From Stenotrophomonas sp. UBA7346 (GTDB lineage: Bacteria > Pseudomonadota > Gammaproteobacteria > Xanthomonadales > Xanthomonadaceae), in contig DKPB01000092.1 in the NCBI GenBank assembly GCA_002471015.1, forward strand, positions 1 through 27,106: a DNA stretch of 27,106 nucleotides, given 5' to 3'. The translations under genes were made by a program, and so were the position numbers. Below are positions 1 to 8,669 of the stretch, piece after piece; positions within the stretch are counted from its first letter, which is position 1, and every line of letters begins with the position of its first letter. The notes under the pieces were generated by a model, which was not told the origin of the DNA, did not search any database, and saw nothing but the letters and a program-made list of their open reading frames with translations.

Positions 1-1329
1 GTAGCCGATCTTCGGGGTGAAAGTTTCCCACTTGGCGATGGCCTTGGCCTTGGTCTCATCGCTCATCCAGGTCAGGTTCTGGATGCGGTCCTTCAGTGCG
101 TCGGCCAGGTTCTTGACCAGCACTTCCATCTTGGCCTTGGCTTCCGGCGAGAAGGCAACCTTGACGTACATCTGGCCGAAGGCATCGCCGGCATCGTTCT
201 CGATGGTGCCCAGCACCTGCTTCCAGCGCGGCTTGATTTCCTTCTGGCCGTTCAGTTCCTTGCCGTAGAACGCGTAGTTCTCCTGCACGAACTCATTGCT
301 CAGGTACGGTGCGGCACCGTCCACGGTGTGGAAGCGCAGGTAGGCGCGCCAGGCCGCCGGGTCGGTATCGGCCAGCATCTTGCTTACTTCCGCGTGGAAG
401 GCGGGCATGGCCAGCGAGAATTTCTCCGGCGCGGTGATGCCCTGGGCCTTGAAGAACTCGGTCCAGCTGAAGTTCGGGGTCAGCTTGTCGGCATCGGCGA
501 CGGTGACCGGGTTGTAGTACAGCGAGACGTCACGCGACAGCTCGACGCTGGACTTGGAGGCCTTGGCCAGGCGCGTCTCGAACTTGATCACGTCCTCGGC
601 CTGCTTGGCGGCGTCGGCCGCGGCCACACCGCTCAGCTCCAGCACCTTGGCCACGTGGGCCTTGTAGGCGTTGAGCTTGTCGGCCTTGCTGGCGTCGGTG
701 TAATAAGTGGTGTCCGGCAGGCCCAGGCCGCCCTGGCTGGCGTAGGCCATGTTCATGGTCGAGTTCTTGAAGTCCGCTTCCGGACCGAAACCGAACAGGA
801 AGTTCTCGCCCTTGGCAGCAGTGCTGCGCAGGTAGTCGGCCAGTGCGGCGGTGTCCTGCAGGCCGTCGATGGCGGCCAGGTCGGCCTTCAGCGGGGTGAT
901 GCCCAGGCTGTTGATCTTGGCTTCGTCCATGCCCGAGGCCCAGAAGTCACCGACGATCTTCTCGATGCCGGTGGCGTCCTTCATCGCCGCGGCCTGCTCG
1001 GCCAGCTGGTGCTGCACGGCCACCGAACGCTCGTCGAGGATGGTGAAGGCGCCCCAGCTGGTGCGGTCGGACGGAATTTCGTTGGCGGTGAGCCACTTGT
1101 CATTCACATAGCCGCCGAAATCGGTACAGGCGTCCTTGCTCGGGTCCAGGTCGGCGGCGGTGAAGGCGTTGTAGGCCGGCAGCTTGGACTCGTCCAGCTT
1201 CAGTTCGGTGGCGGCCGGCGCAGCGGCGGTGGCGGCGGGCGGGGACTGCTCTTCCTGCTTGGGGCAACCGGTCAGCGCGGCGGCGACGGCCAGCGACAGC
1301 AGGAGAATCTGGGGTTTGCGAACGATCAC
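1..1329 (-). CDS. M13 family (neprilysin/PepO-like) metallopeptidase lipoprotein, C-terminus cut by window edge
   Basis: The frame is open from a GTG at 1329 to the window edge, giving the first 443 residues. The family is usually about 650-720 residues, so the zinc-binding HExxH and the ExxxD motif lie outside and catalysis cannot be checked. The N-terminus is a lipoprotein signal: a short basic start, a hydrophobic stretch and lipobox LTGC with Cys22, followed by an Ala/Pro-rich linker. Next comes the typical M13 N-terminal domain: DACTDFGGYVNDKW, then GGLGLPDTTYY, then YLRFHTVDGAAPYLSNEF. The GTG start is preceded by GGAGG about 8 bases upstream; no ATG lies near the signal peptide. By family knowledge it is a zinc endopeptidase acting on small peptides, probably anchored in the envelope facing the periplasm. 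It is transcribed divergently from the oxidoreductase gene at 1494. Confidence 0.93.
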   Translation of the reverse strand, partial: MIVRKPQILLLSLAVAAALTGCPKQEEQSPPAATAAAPAATELKLDESKLPAYNAFTAADLDPSKDACTDFGGYVNDKWLTANEIPSDRTSWGAFTILDERSVAVQHQLAEQAAAMKDATGIEKIVGDFWASGMDEAKINSLGITPLKADLAAIDGLQDTAALADYLRSTAAKGENFLFGFGPEADFKNSTMNMAYASQGGLGLPDTTYYTDASKADKLNAYKAHVAKVLELSGVAAADAAKQAEDVIKFETRLAKASKSSVELSRDVSLYYNPVTVADADKLTPNFSWTEFFKAQGITAPEKFSLAMPAFHAEVSKMLADTDPAAWRAYLRFHTVDGAAPYLSNEFVQENYAFYGKELNGQKEIKPRWKQVLGTIENDAGDAFGQMYVKVAFSPEAKAKMEVLVKNLADALKDRIQNLTWMSDETKAKAIAKWETFTPKIGY

Positions 1330-1481
1330 GGGAAAGGCCTCCAGGCCGATTTCAGAGCATGAGTGAGGCCCCGAAGCCGGGACCGAAGCAGGAAGATACG
1401 CCTGAAACCGATGAGGAAAGGGTGTAGAAGGTCATGGTCGCTCCCGGGTCTTTCCTATGGGCGGCAGCCGCTCGCCGGTGC

Positions 1482-1487
1482 TATACA
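1482..1487 (+). promoter_or_regulatory. -10 box (TATACA) very close to the start of the oxidoreductase gene
   Basis: TATACA ends 6 bases before the ATG at 1494, so initiation about 7 bases downstream of the box would place the transcript start at or next to the ATG, giving a leaderless or nearly leaderless mRNA. No convincing -35 box is seen. The same 165-base gap must also hold the divergent promoter of the M13 peptidase. Confidence 0.4.
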
Positions 1488-1493
1488 GCGGGA

Positions 1494-3104
1494 ATGACCA
1501 AGACATCAAGCAAGCAGTGGGATGCGATCCTGATCGGCGGCGGCCATAACGGCCTGGTGTGTGCGGCGTATCTGGCCAAGGCCGGCAAGCGCGTGCTGGT
1601 GCTTGAGCGGCGGTCCGTGGTTGGGGGCGCGGCGGTCACCGAGGAGTTCCATCCCGGGTTCCGCAACTCGGTGGCCTCTTATACGGTGTCGCTGCTGCAG
1701 CCCAAGGTGATTGCCGAGCTTGAGCTGGAGCGGCATGGTCTGCGGGTAGTTCCGCGCAAGCTCAACAACTTCATGCCGCTGGGCAATGGTGACTATCTAT
1801 TGGCCGGTGGCGGACGCACGGCAGAACAGGTCGCGCGTTTTTCCGCACGCGATGCCGCGCGCCTGCCCGAGTACGAGCAGCGCCTGGAGCTGTTTGCTGA
1901 TGTGCTGCGCGCACAGGCCCTGCAGGCTCCGCCCAACCCCAGCGGCCAACGTGGCCTGGCGGCGATGCCTGAGTTATGGAAGATGGGAAAGCTGGGCTGG
2001 CAGTTGCAGGGGCTGGCGCCGGCCCTGCAGCAGGAGTTGATGGACCTGTTCACCATCTCCGCGGCCGAGTACCTGGACCGCTGGTTTGAAAGCGCACCGA
2101 TCAAGGCCTTGTTCGGCTTTGATGGCATCGTTGGCAATTACGCCAGCCCGTACGCGCCGGGCACCGCTTATGTGCTGCTGCATCACGTGTTTGGTGAGAG
2201 CAACGGTGTCAAAGGTGCCTGGGGGCATGCCATCGGCGGCATGGGCGCCATCACCCAAGCCATGGCCCGGGCCGCCCGCGAAGCCGGCGCGGAGATACGC
2301 ACCGATGCCGCGGTGGACAAGGTGGTGGTCGAGCACGGTCGCGCCGTGGGGGTTGCGCTGGCCGGTGGCGAGGTGCTGCGCGGCAGCGCCATCGTCGCCA
2401 ACGTCAACCCGAAGCTGCTGTACGAGCGATTGTTGGACCCGGCCGAGGTGCCGGCGGCCACGCGTGAGCGCATGGCCAACTGGCGCTGCGGCTCCGGCAC
2501 GTTCCGGATGAATGTCGCCTTGTCACGGCTGCCTGAGTTCAGCGTATTGCCGGGGCAGGGCGATCACCTGACCGCCGGCATCATCATCGCGCCCAGCTTG
2601 GACTACATGGATCGTGCGTATCTGGATGCCCGCCAATATGGTTGGTCGCGTGAGCCGATAGTCGAGATGCTGATCCCCAGCGCGCTGGATGATTCACTTG
2701 CACCGCCAGGACGACACGTCGCCAGCCTGTTCTGCCAGCACGTTGCCCCGCAGCTGCCGGATGGACGCAGCTGGGATGATCATCGCGAAGAAGTCGCGGA
2801 TCTGATGATCGCCACGGTTGAGAAGCACGCGCCCGGGTTTGCGGCCTCGGTTCTGGGCCGACAGATCATGAGTCCGTTGGATCTTGAGCGGACCTTCGGC
2901 TTGATTGGTGGCGACATCTTCCACGGTGCGTTGAGCTTGAACCAGTTGTTCAGTGCGCGGCCGATGCTGGGTCAGGCGGGGTACAAGGGCGCGCTGCCGG
3001 GTTTGTATCTTTGTGGCTCGGGTGCGCACCCTGGCGGGGGTGTTACTGGCGCGCCGGGACACAATGCAGCAGTGGCAATACTGGCGGATTTCCGCAGCCT
3101 TTAA
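1494..3104 (+). CDS. FAD-dependent oxidoreductase, phytoene desaturase / PYROXD2-like
   Basis: This is a 536-residue flavoprotein. The N-terminal Rossmann dinucleotide-binding motif is ILIGGGHNGL (Gly15, Gly17, Gly20), with an acidic residue at the end of the second strand (VLVLER, about Glu38) that should bind the ADP ribose. It is followed by VVGGAAVTEEFHPGFRNS. The C-terminal FAD motif GLYLCGSGAHPGGGVTG is also clear. This layout is that of the phytoene-desaturase-like amine-oxidase group that includes human PYROXD2. No carotenoid gene is adjacent, so a carotenoid role is not supported and the substrate is unknown. The frame is open 60 bases upstream from 1434, but ATG 1494 begins the conserved domain and sits just after a -10-like box; no strong ribosome site is seen. 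It appears monocistronic. Confidence 0.9.
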   Translation: MTKTSSKQWDAILIGGGHNGLVCAAYLAKAGKRVLVLERRSVVGGAAVTEEFHPGFRNSVASYTVSLLQPKVIAELELERHGLRVVPRKLNNFMPLGNGDYLLAGGGRTAEQVARFSARDAARLPEYEQRLELFADVLRAQALQAPPNPSGQRGLAAMPELWKMGKLGWQLQGLAPALQQELMDLFTISAAEYLDRWFESAPIKALFGFDGIVGNYASPYAPGTAYVLLHHVFGESNGVKGAWGHAIGGMGAITQAMARAAREAGAEIRTDAAVDKVVVEHGRAVGVALAGGEVLRGSAIVANVNPKLLYERLLDPAEVPAATRERMANWRCGSGTFRMNVALSRLPEFSVLPGQGDHLTAGIIIAPSLDYMDRAYLDARQYGWSREPIVEMLIPSALDDSLAPPGRHVASLFCQHVAPQLPDGRSWDDHREEVADLMIATVEKHAPGFAASVLGRQIMSPLDLERTFGLIGGDIFHGALSLNQLFSARPMLGQAGYKGALPGLYLCGSGAHPGGGVTGAPGHNAAVAILADFRSL

Positions 3105-3450
3105 AACTGGGCTAGAGCTGCGCCCCGCCCTTCCAGAGGTGGCAGGACGTATGGCGCCCTTGTTGGGTCGTCAGCTGCGGCCCCCGGTATCCGACGTGGT
3201 GACCGGCCCTCCGGATCCCCAGAGCTACGCCGGGCTGACAGCAGCGGAAAGGCGATAAGAGCGGATTTCCGACACTATCTCCGGTTGCGCGTCTGGTGTT
3301 TCAGAACTTGCCCCATTGCGAAATGAATCGAGACGATCGCATTGATGCCGTGCGCAGTGCCGGTTGCGAACACCTGCGCGATCCGAACTGCAGGGTGAAT
3401 GGCATCAGGTAAGTGTGATGAAATGACTTTATTTCTTCCAGGGTGTGGAA
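3105..3450. other. Intergenic region without a recognised gene
   Basis: These 346 bases hold no ORF with a ribosome site or recognisable product. No terminator with a T-run is seen after the oxidoreductase gene. The last 60 bases are AT-richer than the rest and probably carry the promoter and leader of the downstream sulfotransferase gene, but no clear -35/-10 pair could be assigned. Confidence 0.5.
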
Positions 3451-5052
3451 ATGAGCTTTTATTTTGGGACACAGGGCAGCGATGAAACATTGAAATCGCT
3501 GTATGGTCGGGCAGTTCACGCGTTGAATGAAGGTCGCTGGAGTGAAGCGGCGCTTCTATCTCAGCGGTTGTTGCCCTTGGCGCCGGACCATGCAGGTGTG
3601 CAGTTCGTGGCTGGAGTGGCTGCGCTCAATCAGCAGCAGCTTCGGCCTGCAGTTGGGCACCTGCGCGCAGCAGTGAGGCTGAATCCTGCGCGTGTGGACT
3701 ACATGGCGCAGCTGGCTCGTGCCTATGCTGCTGCGGGTGGATTACGCGAAGCAATTGAAATCGCCTCGAAAGCGCTCGAGCTGCCGACAGACGACCCATT
3801 GGCCTGCGATACGTTGGGTGTCGTGCTCACCCGCTGCAATGAACACCGGTTGGCAGCACAGAGTTTTGGTTCTGCCGTCAGTCTGCTGCCCGGGCGGGCT
3901 GCGTATCGCTACAACTTTGCGACTTCGCTCATGTTTCTTGGGAAAATCGAGGATGCAGAGCGAGAGTATGAGGTCTGTGTAAAACTTGACCCTGGTCAGT
4001 GGCGAGCTCACCTTGCCCTCTCCCAACTCCGCAAGCAAGGGGAGCTGGATAATCATTTGCCGCGATTGCAGAGGTTGTTGCTGGATAACGCCGGCAATGG
4101 CGAGGCCAGTTTGTACCTGAATCTTGCCGTGGCCAAAGAATTGGAGGATCTTGGTCGATATGTCGAATCGCTGGAATATCTGGCGGCAGGCAAGAAGACA
4201 GTGGCGTTGGCACGCCGTTACGATGCAGGTAGGGACAAGGCGCTGTTCGAGGCATTGGCCGAAAATTTCGACGGCAGTGCTCCGCAAGATGCGGGTTTTG
4301 CCAGCAGCGAGCCGTTTTTTGTGGTGGGGATGCCGCGATCCGGTACGACCTTGGCTGATCGAATCCTCTCCAGTCATCCTACTGTGCATTCTGCGGGCGA
4401 ATTGATGAATTTCCCTATGGCTGTTCGGCGCTTGAGTGGCGTAGACGGGCGGGAATTGCTGGATGCAAATGTCGTTGGGCGGGCCTCATCCATGGATTGG
4501 GCTCGCCTGGGCGAGCTGTATATAGGCTCCACGCGCCCTGGAACGAGTGAGCTGCCACATTTCGTGGACAAGTTGCCGCACAACTTCCAGTACATCGGAT
4601 ACATCCTGCACGCTTTGCCTGGAGCGAAGGTTGTGCTGATGCGGCGCAATGCCATGGATACCTGCCTGGGAAATTTTCGGCAGCTGTTCGCCATGGAGTC
4701 ATCTTTCTACGACTACTCATTTGATCTTCTGGATGTCGGGCGCTACTACATTCAGTTCGACCGCTTGATGAAGCATTGGATGCAGGTGTTCCCCAGCCAG
4801 ATACTGCAGGTAGAGTACGAGAACCTGGTCAGTGATCAGGAAAGCGTGACCCGAGGATTGCTGGATTACTGCAACCTGACATGGTCGGCAGACTGTATGC
4901 GTTTTCATGAAAACAGCGCGCCAACCGCCACCGCCAGTGTCGTCCAGGTCAGGGAGCCTCTGCATGCGCGGTTCATGGGCCGCTGGAGACGGTATGGTGA
5001 TGCGCTAAAGCCATTGCGCGAGCTGCTTGGGGAAGCTGGTATAGCGGTCTAA
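3451..5052 (+). CDS. TPR-repeat sulfotransferase family protein (copy A)
   Basis: This 533-residue protein joins an N-terminal helical-repeat region (about residues 10-215, repeated Ala/Leu-rich pairs such as AVGHLRAAVRLNPARV and AAQSFGSAVSLLP) to a sulfotransferase domain of the Sulfotransfer_3 type. The 5'-phosphosulfate-binding loop is FFVVGMPRSGTTL (Pro295 to Thr300), followed by HSAGEL and FVDKLPHNFQYIG. The helix that normally carries the 3'-phosphate Ser reads MRRNAMDTCLGNF, with Gly407 where Ser is usual. By family knowledge it should move sulfate from PAPS to an acceptor; TPRs suggest a peptide or protein acceptor (inference). No signal peptide is seen, so it is cytoplasmic. ATG 3451 has AGGG about 8 bases upstream; a GTG at 3445 is too close to it. 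The gene converges on the receptor gene at 5710 and looks lower in GC than the core genes, suggesting transfer. Confidence 0.9.
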   Translation: MSFYFGTQGSDETLKSLYGRAVHALNEGRWSEAALLSQRLLPLAPDHAGVQFVAGVAALNQQQLRPAVGHLRAAVRLNPARVDYMAQLARAYAAAGGLREAIEIASKALELPTDDPLACDTLGVVLTRCNEHRLAAQSFGSAVSLLPGRAAYRYNFATSLMFLGKIEDAEREYEVCVKLDPGQWRAHLALSQLRKQGELDNHLPRLQRLLLDNAGNGEASLYLNLAVAKELEDLGRYVESLEYLAAGKKTVALARRYDAGRDKALFEALAENFDGSAPQDAGFASSEPFFVVGMPRSGTTLADRILSSHPTVHSAGELMNFPMAVRRLSGVDGRELLDANVVGRASSMDWARLGELYIGSTRPGTSELPHFVDKLPHNFQYIGYILHALPGAKVVLMRRNAMDTCLGNFRQLFAMESSFYDYSFDLLDVGRYYIQFDRLMKHWMQVFPSQILQVEYENLVSDQESVTRGLLDYCNLTWSADCMRFHENSAPTATASVVQVREPLHARFMGRWRRYGDALKPLRELLGEAGIAV

Positions 5053-5189
5053 GCGGGTTTCGTGAAGCGTGGTTCCCGACCAGAGCTGATCAGACATTTC
5101 AAGATTCTGCCGTGAAATATCATCCGGGCCGCCGCGAAGGCTTGCACTGGCTGCCGAGTAGGTGCTGGCTCAAGTGTCATGTCTTTGGT

Positions 5190-5573
5190 CAACATTCCAG
5201 TGGCCCCGTGTCTGGGGTCCGGTTGGCATGGTGCACCGCATCCTGCCCAGGTGACGCTTTTGACACGGCGGCATGGGCCGCGTGTGGAGTTTTCATCTTC
5301 AACGCTTGGTATGGGCGTGGTTGGGTGTAGAAAATGATCCCGTCACCAATCTCTCTTGGGGAGTGGGGAGGGGCTCTTGCCCAGTCCTTCGGGGTAGGCG
5401 GCACTGCCCGCTTCTCATGCTGGGTTTGCCGTCCTTGACCCGGCTCTCGATCTCGACCGGGGTCAGGTCGAACTGACGATTGGCCGCGGCCACCATCGTG
5501 TTGTTCTGGGGGACCTCAATGGCCAACGTCAACGTGCGCTGGGGGCGTTCCAGCGCCTGATCTCATCTTTCAT
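5190..5573 (-). mobile_element. Internally deleted relic of an IS3-family element (orfA start fused to orfB end)
   Basis: On the minus strand, reading starts at 5573 with MKDEIRRW, loses one base, then continues RPQRTLTLAIEV, ANRQFDLTPVEIE and VKDGKPSM, which matches the N-terminal part of the helix-turn-helix OrfA protein of xanthomonad IS3 elements as I recall it. After a short unrelated stretch it resumes at about 5312 as IGDGIIFYTQPRPYQALKMK, the C-terminal end of the OrfB integrase (family form IGDWISFYNHRRPHQALGMK). About 1 kb of the element, including the DDE core, is missing. It is therefore inactive. No terminal inverted repeats or target duplications could be assigned. Confidence 0.75.
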
Positions 5574-5661
5574 CGTCTCGCTCGTCGGCGTTTCCAGCAT
5601 GGGAATCATCACCTGAGCAGGTCTGCGGTGGCCCCCTAAAGAAGGCCCACAAATCAGGCAC

Positions 5662-5693
5662 AAAAAAGAGCCCCCGAATCAACGGGGGCTCTT
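5662..5693 (-). terminator. Rho-independent terminator of the TonB-dependent receptor gene at 5710
   Basis: Read on the minus strand, a perfect 10-bp stem (AGAGCCCCCG with CGGGGGCTCT), loop of 6, is followed at once by a run of T. It begins 17 bases after the receptor stop codon. It closes the receptor as a separate unit on its 3' side. Confidence 0.93.
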
Positions 5694-5709
5694 CATGGTC
5701 ATGCCGCTG

Positions 5710-8556
5710 TTACTTGGAAAAGTCGTAGCGGATCTCCGCAAACACAGAGCGGCCAAGCGCGCTGTATAGGGCAGAGTTGTACGGCGTGGTGGACGTGCCC
5801 GGATAGTTATGCGCCTGATCGTCCGGCATCTTGTTGGCGACGTTGTTTACTTGGAACGACAGCTTCAGGTTCTCCATTGCCTGGTAGTCGACGCCAAGGT
5901 TGAAGGTGGTGTAGGTACCCCACTTGCCTCCACGCGCGCCGGAGGAATGCACGTAGCCAAAATCGTCGTTGGCGTACGCCAGGTAGTTTGGCGTGGAGCC
6001 GAGCATGTTGGCATACAGGGTGGAAGTCCACTTGCCGATGGCCCAGCCAATTGCGCCGTCAGCCTTCCACTTCGGGCCTGAATCGTAAACCCAGTTTGCG
6101 TTCGGTTCGTTGATCAGATCAATGAACGGCTGGGATGGGTCGGTCTGCAGCTTATGCTTGCGCTTGGAGGTGTAGTTGGCCGAGAAATTGAGGGCGCCCC
6201 AATTGCCAATGTCCCACATGTAGTTCGCCGACGCGGTGATCAGCTCCAGCTTTTGCTTGGCGACGTTGACCTTCGGCGTGAACACCGAGACAAGTGCCTC
6301 ATTGCTGGTATTACGCTTCACCCATGCGTAGACGTTGTCGCACGAGGTGACGCCCGAACCGGGCTCATTGCGGCGGCAATAGTATTCCTGCTGCAGGATC
6401 TGGTCCGCGGACAGCTGCTTGACTTCATCCTCGATATCCCAGAACAGGTAGTCCGCGCTGATCGAGAGATTGGGGGCGGGTGCCCAGACGAAGCCGAGGT
6501 TCCACGTCTTGGCGTTGATCGGCTCCAGGTCCGTATTGCCGGCCTGGGTGCCGAAGTACTGCACGGAGTCGTAATCGCAACCCTCTACATCGCCGGGCGT
6601 GTAACCATCCTGGCCGCAGCGGTAGTAGTCGGTATCAAAGGTGTAATAGCCGCTGAGCCCCTGGAACTGGTCGGACAGGGTCGGTGCCTTGAAAGCGGTG
6701 CCGTATTTGCCACGGATCAACAGGCTCTCGATCGGTCGGAACTCAAGACCTGCAGCCCAGGTGGGCTTGTCGATCGTCTGGCCGTAAGCTTTGAAAGCAT
6801 CGTAGCGGCCCGACAGCGTAGCGGTCAGCATGCTTGCTACCGGCAGGCGCAGTTCGGACATGGCGGCGTAACGCACGCGGTGCCCAGCGCCGCCAACGTC
6901 GGTCTGTCCCCAGATTTCACCGTCCATGATTCCGGGCATCGGCGTGTAAACCCAGCCCTCGTTGCCTACTTCAACGGCCACTGCCAGGCCTGCCGGGCCA
7001 GCCGGGAGAGCGAACAGGTCGCCGTTGGTCAGCTGCACACGGCCCAGGTTGTCCCAGGTCTTGGCGTGGGCAGTGCCAAAGCCGGTAAAGCTGGCGAACT
7101 GCTCCGGGGTCAGCTGGGTCGAATAGAACGCGTCATAGTTGGGACGGAAGATTGGATAGTTGCCGAAATAGGGATCCATACCCAACTGTTCGCCCAGGAT
7201 GGTCTGGTCGAAGAAGTCGTTGATCTTGTCTGCGAACCGGACCCAGCTGCGTGAGGACAGCTTGCTCTCGTTGCGGGTGAAGCTGACGTCGTAGTCCCAG
7301 GACTCACCGAAGCTGCCGTTGCCACCCAGGGTGAAGGTGTAGCTCTTGGTGGTGTCCTTGTTGAGCAGGTTGTTGTAACCGCCACCACCGATGTCCTCAG
7401 GCGAGAACGCGCGCTGCATGTTCAGCAGGGAGTCGTAGTCCGGGTCGTAGTAGTAGCCGTACTTGGTACCGGTTCCCCACCAAGTGTAGGAGCTGCCGGT
7501 TGCGAACTCGGCAGCCTCACGGCTGTACAGTACTTCGCCATAGAGCTGGAAGCTGTCGCTGACGTCGAAGGTCGCGCGGCTGTAAAGCTGCGCGCTTTCC
7601 TTGCCATTGCGGATGGTCTTGTAGCCGGGGGAATAGAGCGAGCCGCAGTACTGGCCGCTGCCCGGGCGTGACTGGAAACCTTCTGTGCCGCCGAACTGCG
7701 TGGTGGTGTTGGAGCAATCGATGCCGTCGGGGAGCAAGTAACCATTCTTGCCAAGCCCATTATTGGCAATGTCCTGGTAGCCGTAAACCAGATAATCACG
7801 GGAAGCTACCGGTGCGCTGTAGCCGTGCAGGTTGACAGTCTTGGTCAGGTCGCGCTGGTAGCCCCAGACCGGATCGCGGTTTTCATACTGCAGGGAGGTG
7901 ACTACGCTGAGGCGATCGTCAAAAGCGCGCAAGCCGTTGGACAGGCTGGCGCGGATGCTGGAGCCGCCACCTTCGGTGTAAGTACCACCACGGACGCGCA
8001 GCGTGGTGCCATCGTAGTCCTTCTTCAGGACGAAGTTGACGACGCCAGCCAGTGCATCGGAGCCATACAGGGAGGAAGAACCGCCCGGCAGGATCTCAAT
8101 GCGCTCGACGGCGTCGATCGGGATGCCGCTGATGCTGTTGAATACATCGCTACCGTTATATAGCGCCGGATAGTTGGACATCGGACGGCCATTGATCAGG
8201 TACTTGGTGTACCCCGGGTCCAGGCCGAACATGCTTACTGCCTCGGCGCCCTGGGTAAAGGAAGCGGATGTTTCGCCGCCTTGAACGCCGCCGCTGGAGA
8301 AACTGTTGGCGCGAAGCGCATCTGCGACGCTGGTGAAGCCGCGCGAGTGGATGTCTTCGGCCGAGATGGTGATCACCGGGGTGACGGTCTCGACTTCGGT
8401 CTTCGGGATCAGTGAGCCAGTTACAGTCACTTTGTCCAGTGTTTGTGCACGGGAGGTGTCCTCCTGGGCGAAAGCTGCGGCTGGAACAATGATCGCGGCA
8501 AGCAAGGCGCTTGTCAGCGCACTACGTTTGATAGGACTGCGGTTCTGCTTCTTCAC
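5710..8556 (-). CDS. TonB-dependent receptor (copy A)
   Basis: This is a 948-residue outer-membrane protein. The N-terminus (KKQNRSPIKRSAL, hydrophobic stretch, PAAAFAQ) is a Sec signal peptide with cleavage after AFA. The TonB-box/plug start is DKVTVTGSLI, and the plug continues with TPVITISAEDI, YLINGRP, VERIEILPGGSSSLYGSDAL and GVVNFVLKK. The barrel has SLLIRGKYGTAFKAPTLSDQF and ends GRSVFAEIRYDFSK, close to the terminal aromatic expected for BamA recognition. It imports an unknown ligand using TonB energy. The frame is open up to 8745, but GTG 8556 begins the signal peptide and has AGGGG about 9 bases upstream, so the upstream part is probably leader. A terminator follows directly. The gene is flanked on both sides by IS3-family relics in its own orientation. 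Confidence 0.93.
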   Translation of the reverse strand: MKKQNRSPIKRSALTSALLAAIIVPAAAFAQEDTSRAQTLDKVTVTGSLIPKTEVETVTPVITISAEDIHSRGFTSVADALRANSFSSGGVQGGETSASFTQGAEAVSMFGLDPGYTKYLINGRPMSNYPALYNGSDVFNSISGIPIDAVERIEILPGGSSSLYGSDALAGVVNFVLKKDYDGTTLRVRGGTYTEGGGSSIRASLSNGLRAFDDRLSVVTSLQYENRDPVWGYQRDLTKTVNLHGYSAPVASRDYLVYGYQDIANNGLGKNGYLLPDGIDCSNTTTQFGGTEGFQSRPGSGQYCGSLYSPGYKTIRNGKESAQLYSRATFDVSDSFQLYGEVLYSREAAEFATGSSYTWWGTGTKYGYYYDPDYDSLLNMQRAFSPEDIGGGGYNNLLNKDTTKSYTFTLGGNGSFGESWDYDVSFTRNESKLSSRSWVRFADKINDFFDQTILGEQLGMDPYFGNYPIFRPNYDAFYSTQLTPEQFASFTGFGTAHAKTWDNLGRVQLTNGDLFALPAGPAGLAVAVEVGNEGWVYTPMPGIMDGEIWGQTDVGGAGHRVRYAAMSELRLPVASMLTATLSGRYDAFKAYGQTIDKPTWAAGLEFRPIESLLIRGKYGTAFKAPTLSDQFQGLSGYYTFDTDYYRCGQDGYTPGDVEGCDYDSVQYFGTQAGNTDLEPINAKTWNLGFVWAPAPNLSISADYLFWDIEDEVKQLSADQILQQEYYCRRNEPGSGVTSCDNVYAWVKRNTSNEALVSVFTPKVNVAKQKLELITASANYMWDIGNWGALNFSANYTSKRKHKLQTDPSQPFIDLINEPNANWVYDSGPKWKADGAIGWAIGKWTSTLYANMLGSTPNYLAYANDDFGYVHSSGARGGKWGTYTTFNLGVDYQAMENLKLSFQVNNVANKMPDDQAHNYPGTSTTPYNSALYSALGRSVFAEIRYDFSK

Positions 8557-8640
8557 TGAATGGGCCCCTACTGTGTTGAAGATGTTGTCCACGCCAAGTC
8601 CAGCATGAACGTAACTTGACTTTAACGAATAATTTCCGGA

Positions 8641-8669
8641 TATGCACCAGCTTTGCATAAAAAAATCAA
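8641..8669 (-). promoter_or_regulatory. Putative promoter with overlapping palindrome upstream of TonB-dependent receptor A
   Basis: On the minus strand TTGATT (8669-8664) and TGCATA (8646-8641) are separated by 17 bases, a sigma-70-like pair. The -10-like hexamer is one arm of an inverted repeat TATGCA-N7-TGCATA (8641-8659), which could be a repressor or activator site. The predicted leader before the GTG is roughly 75-80 bases and includes a possible 12-codon upstream ORF. Prediction only. Confidence 0.4.

Noticed and set aside
328..1362. 344-residue plus-strand open frame, Gly/Val/Gln-rich
   Set aside because: It is antisense to the M13 peptidase, whose reading on the minus strand is clearly conserved; the composition is typical of a high-GC shadow frame.
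5112..5330. 72-residue plus-strand frame after sulfotransferase A, considered as a sulfation-substrate peptide
   Set aside because: Its second half is antisense to the orfB relic, it has Cys/Trp scatter typical of noise, and no signal or leader pattern.
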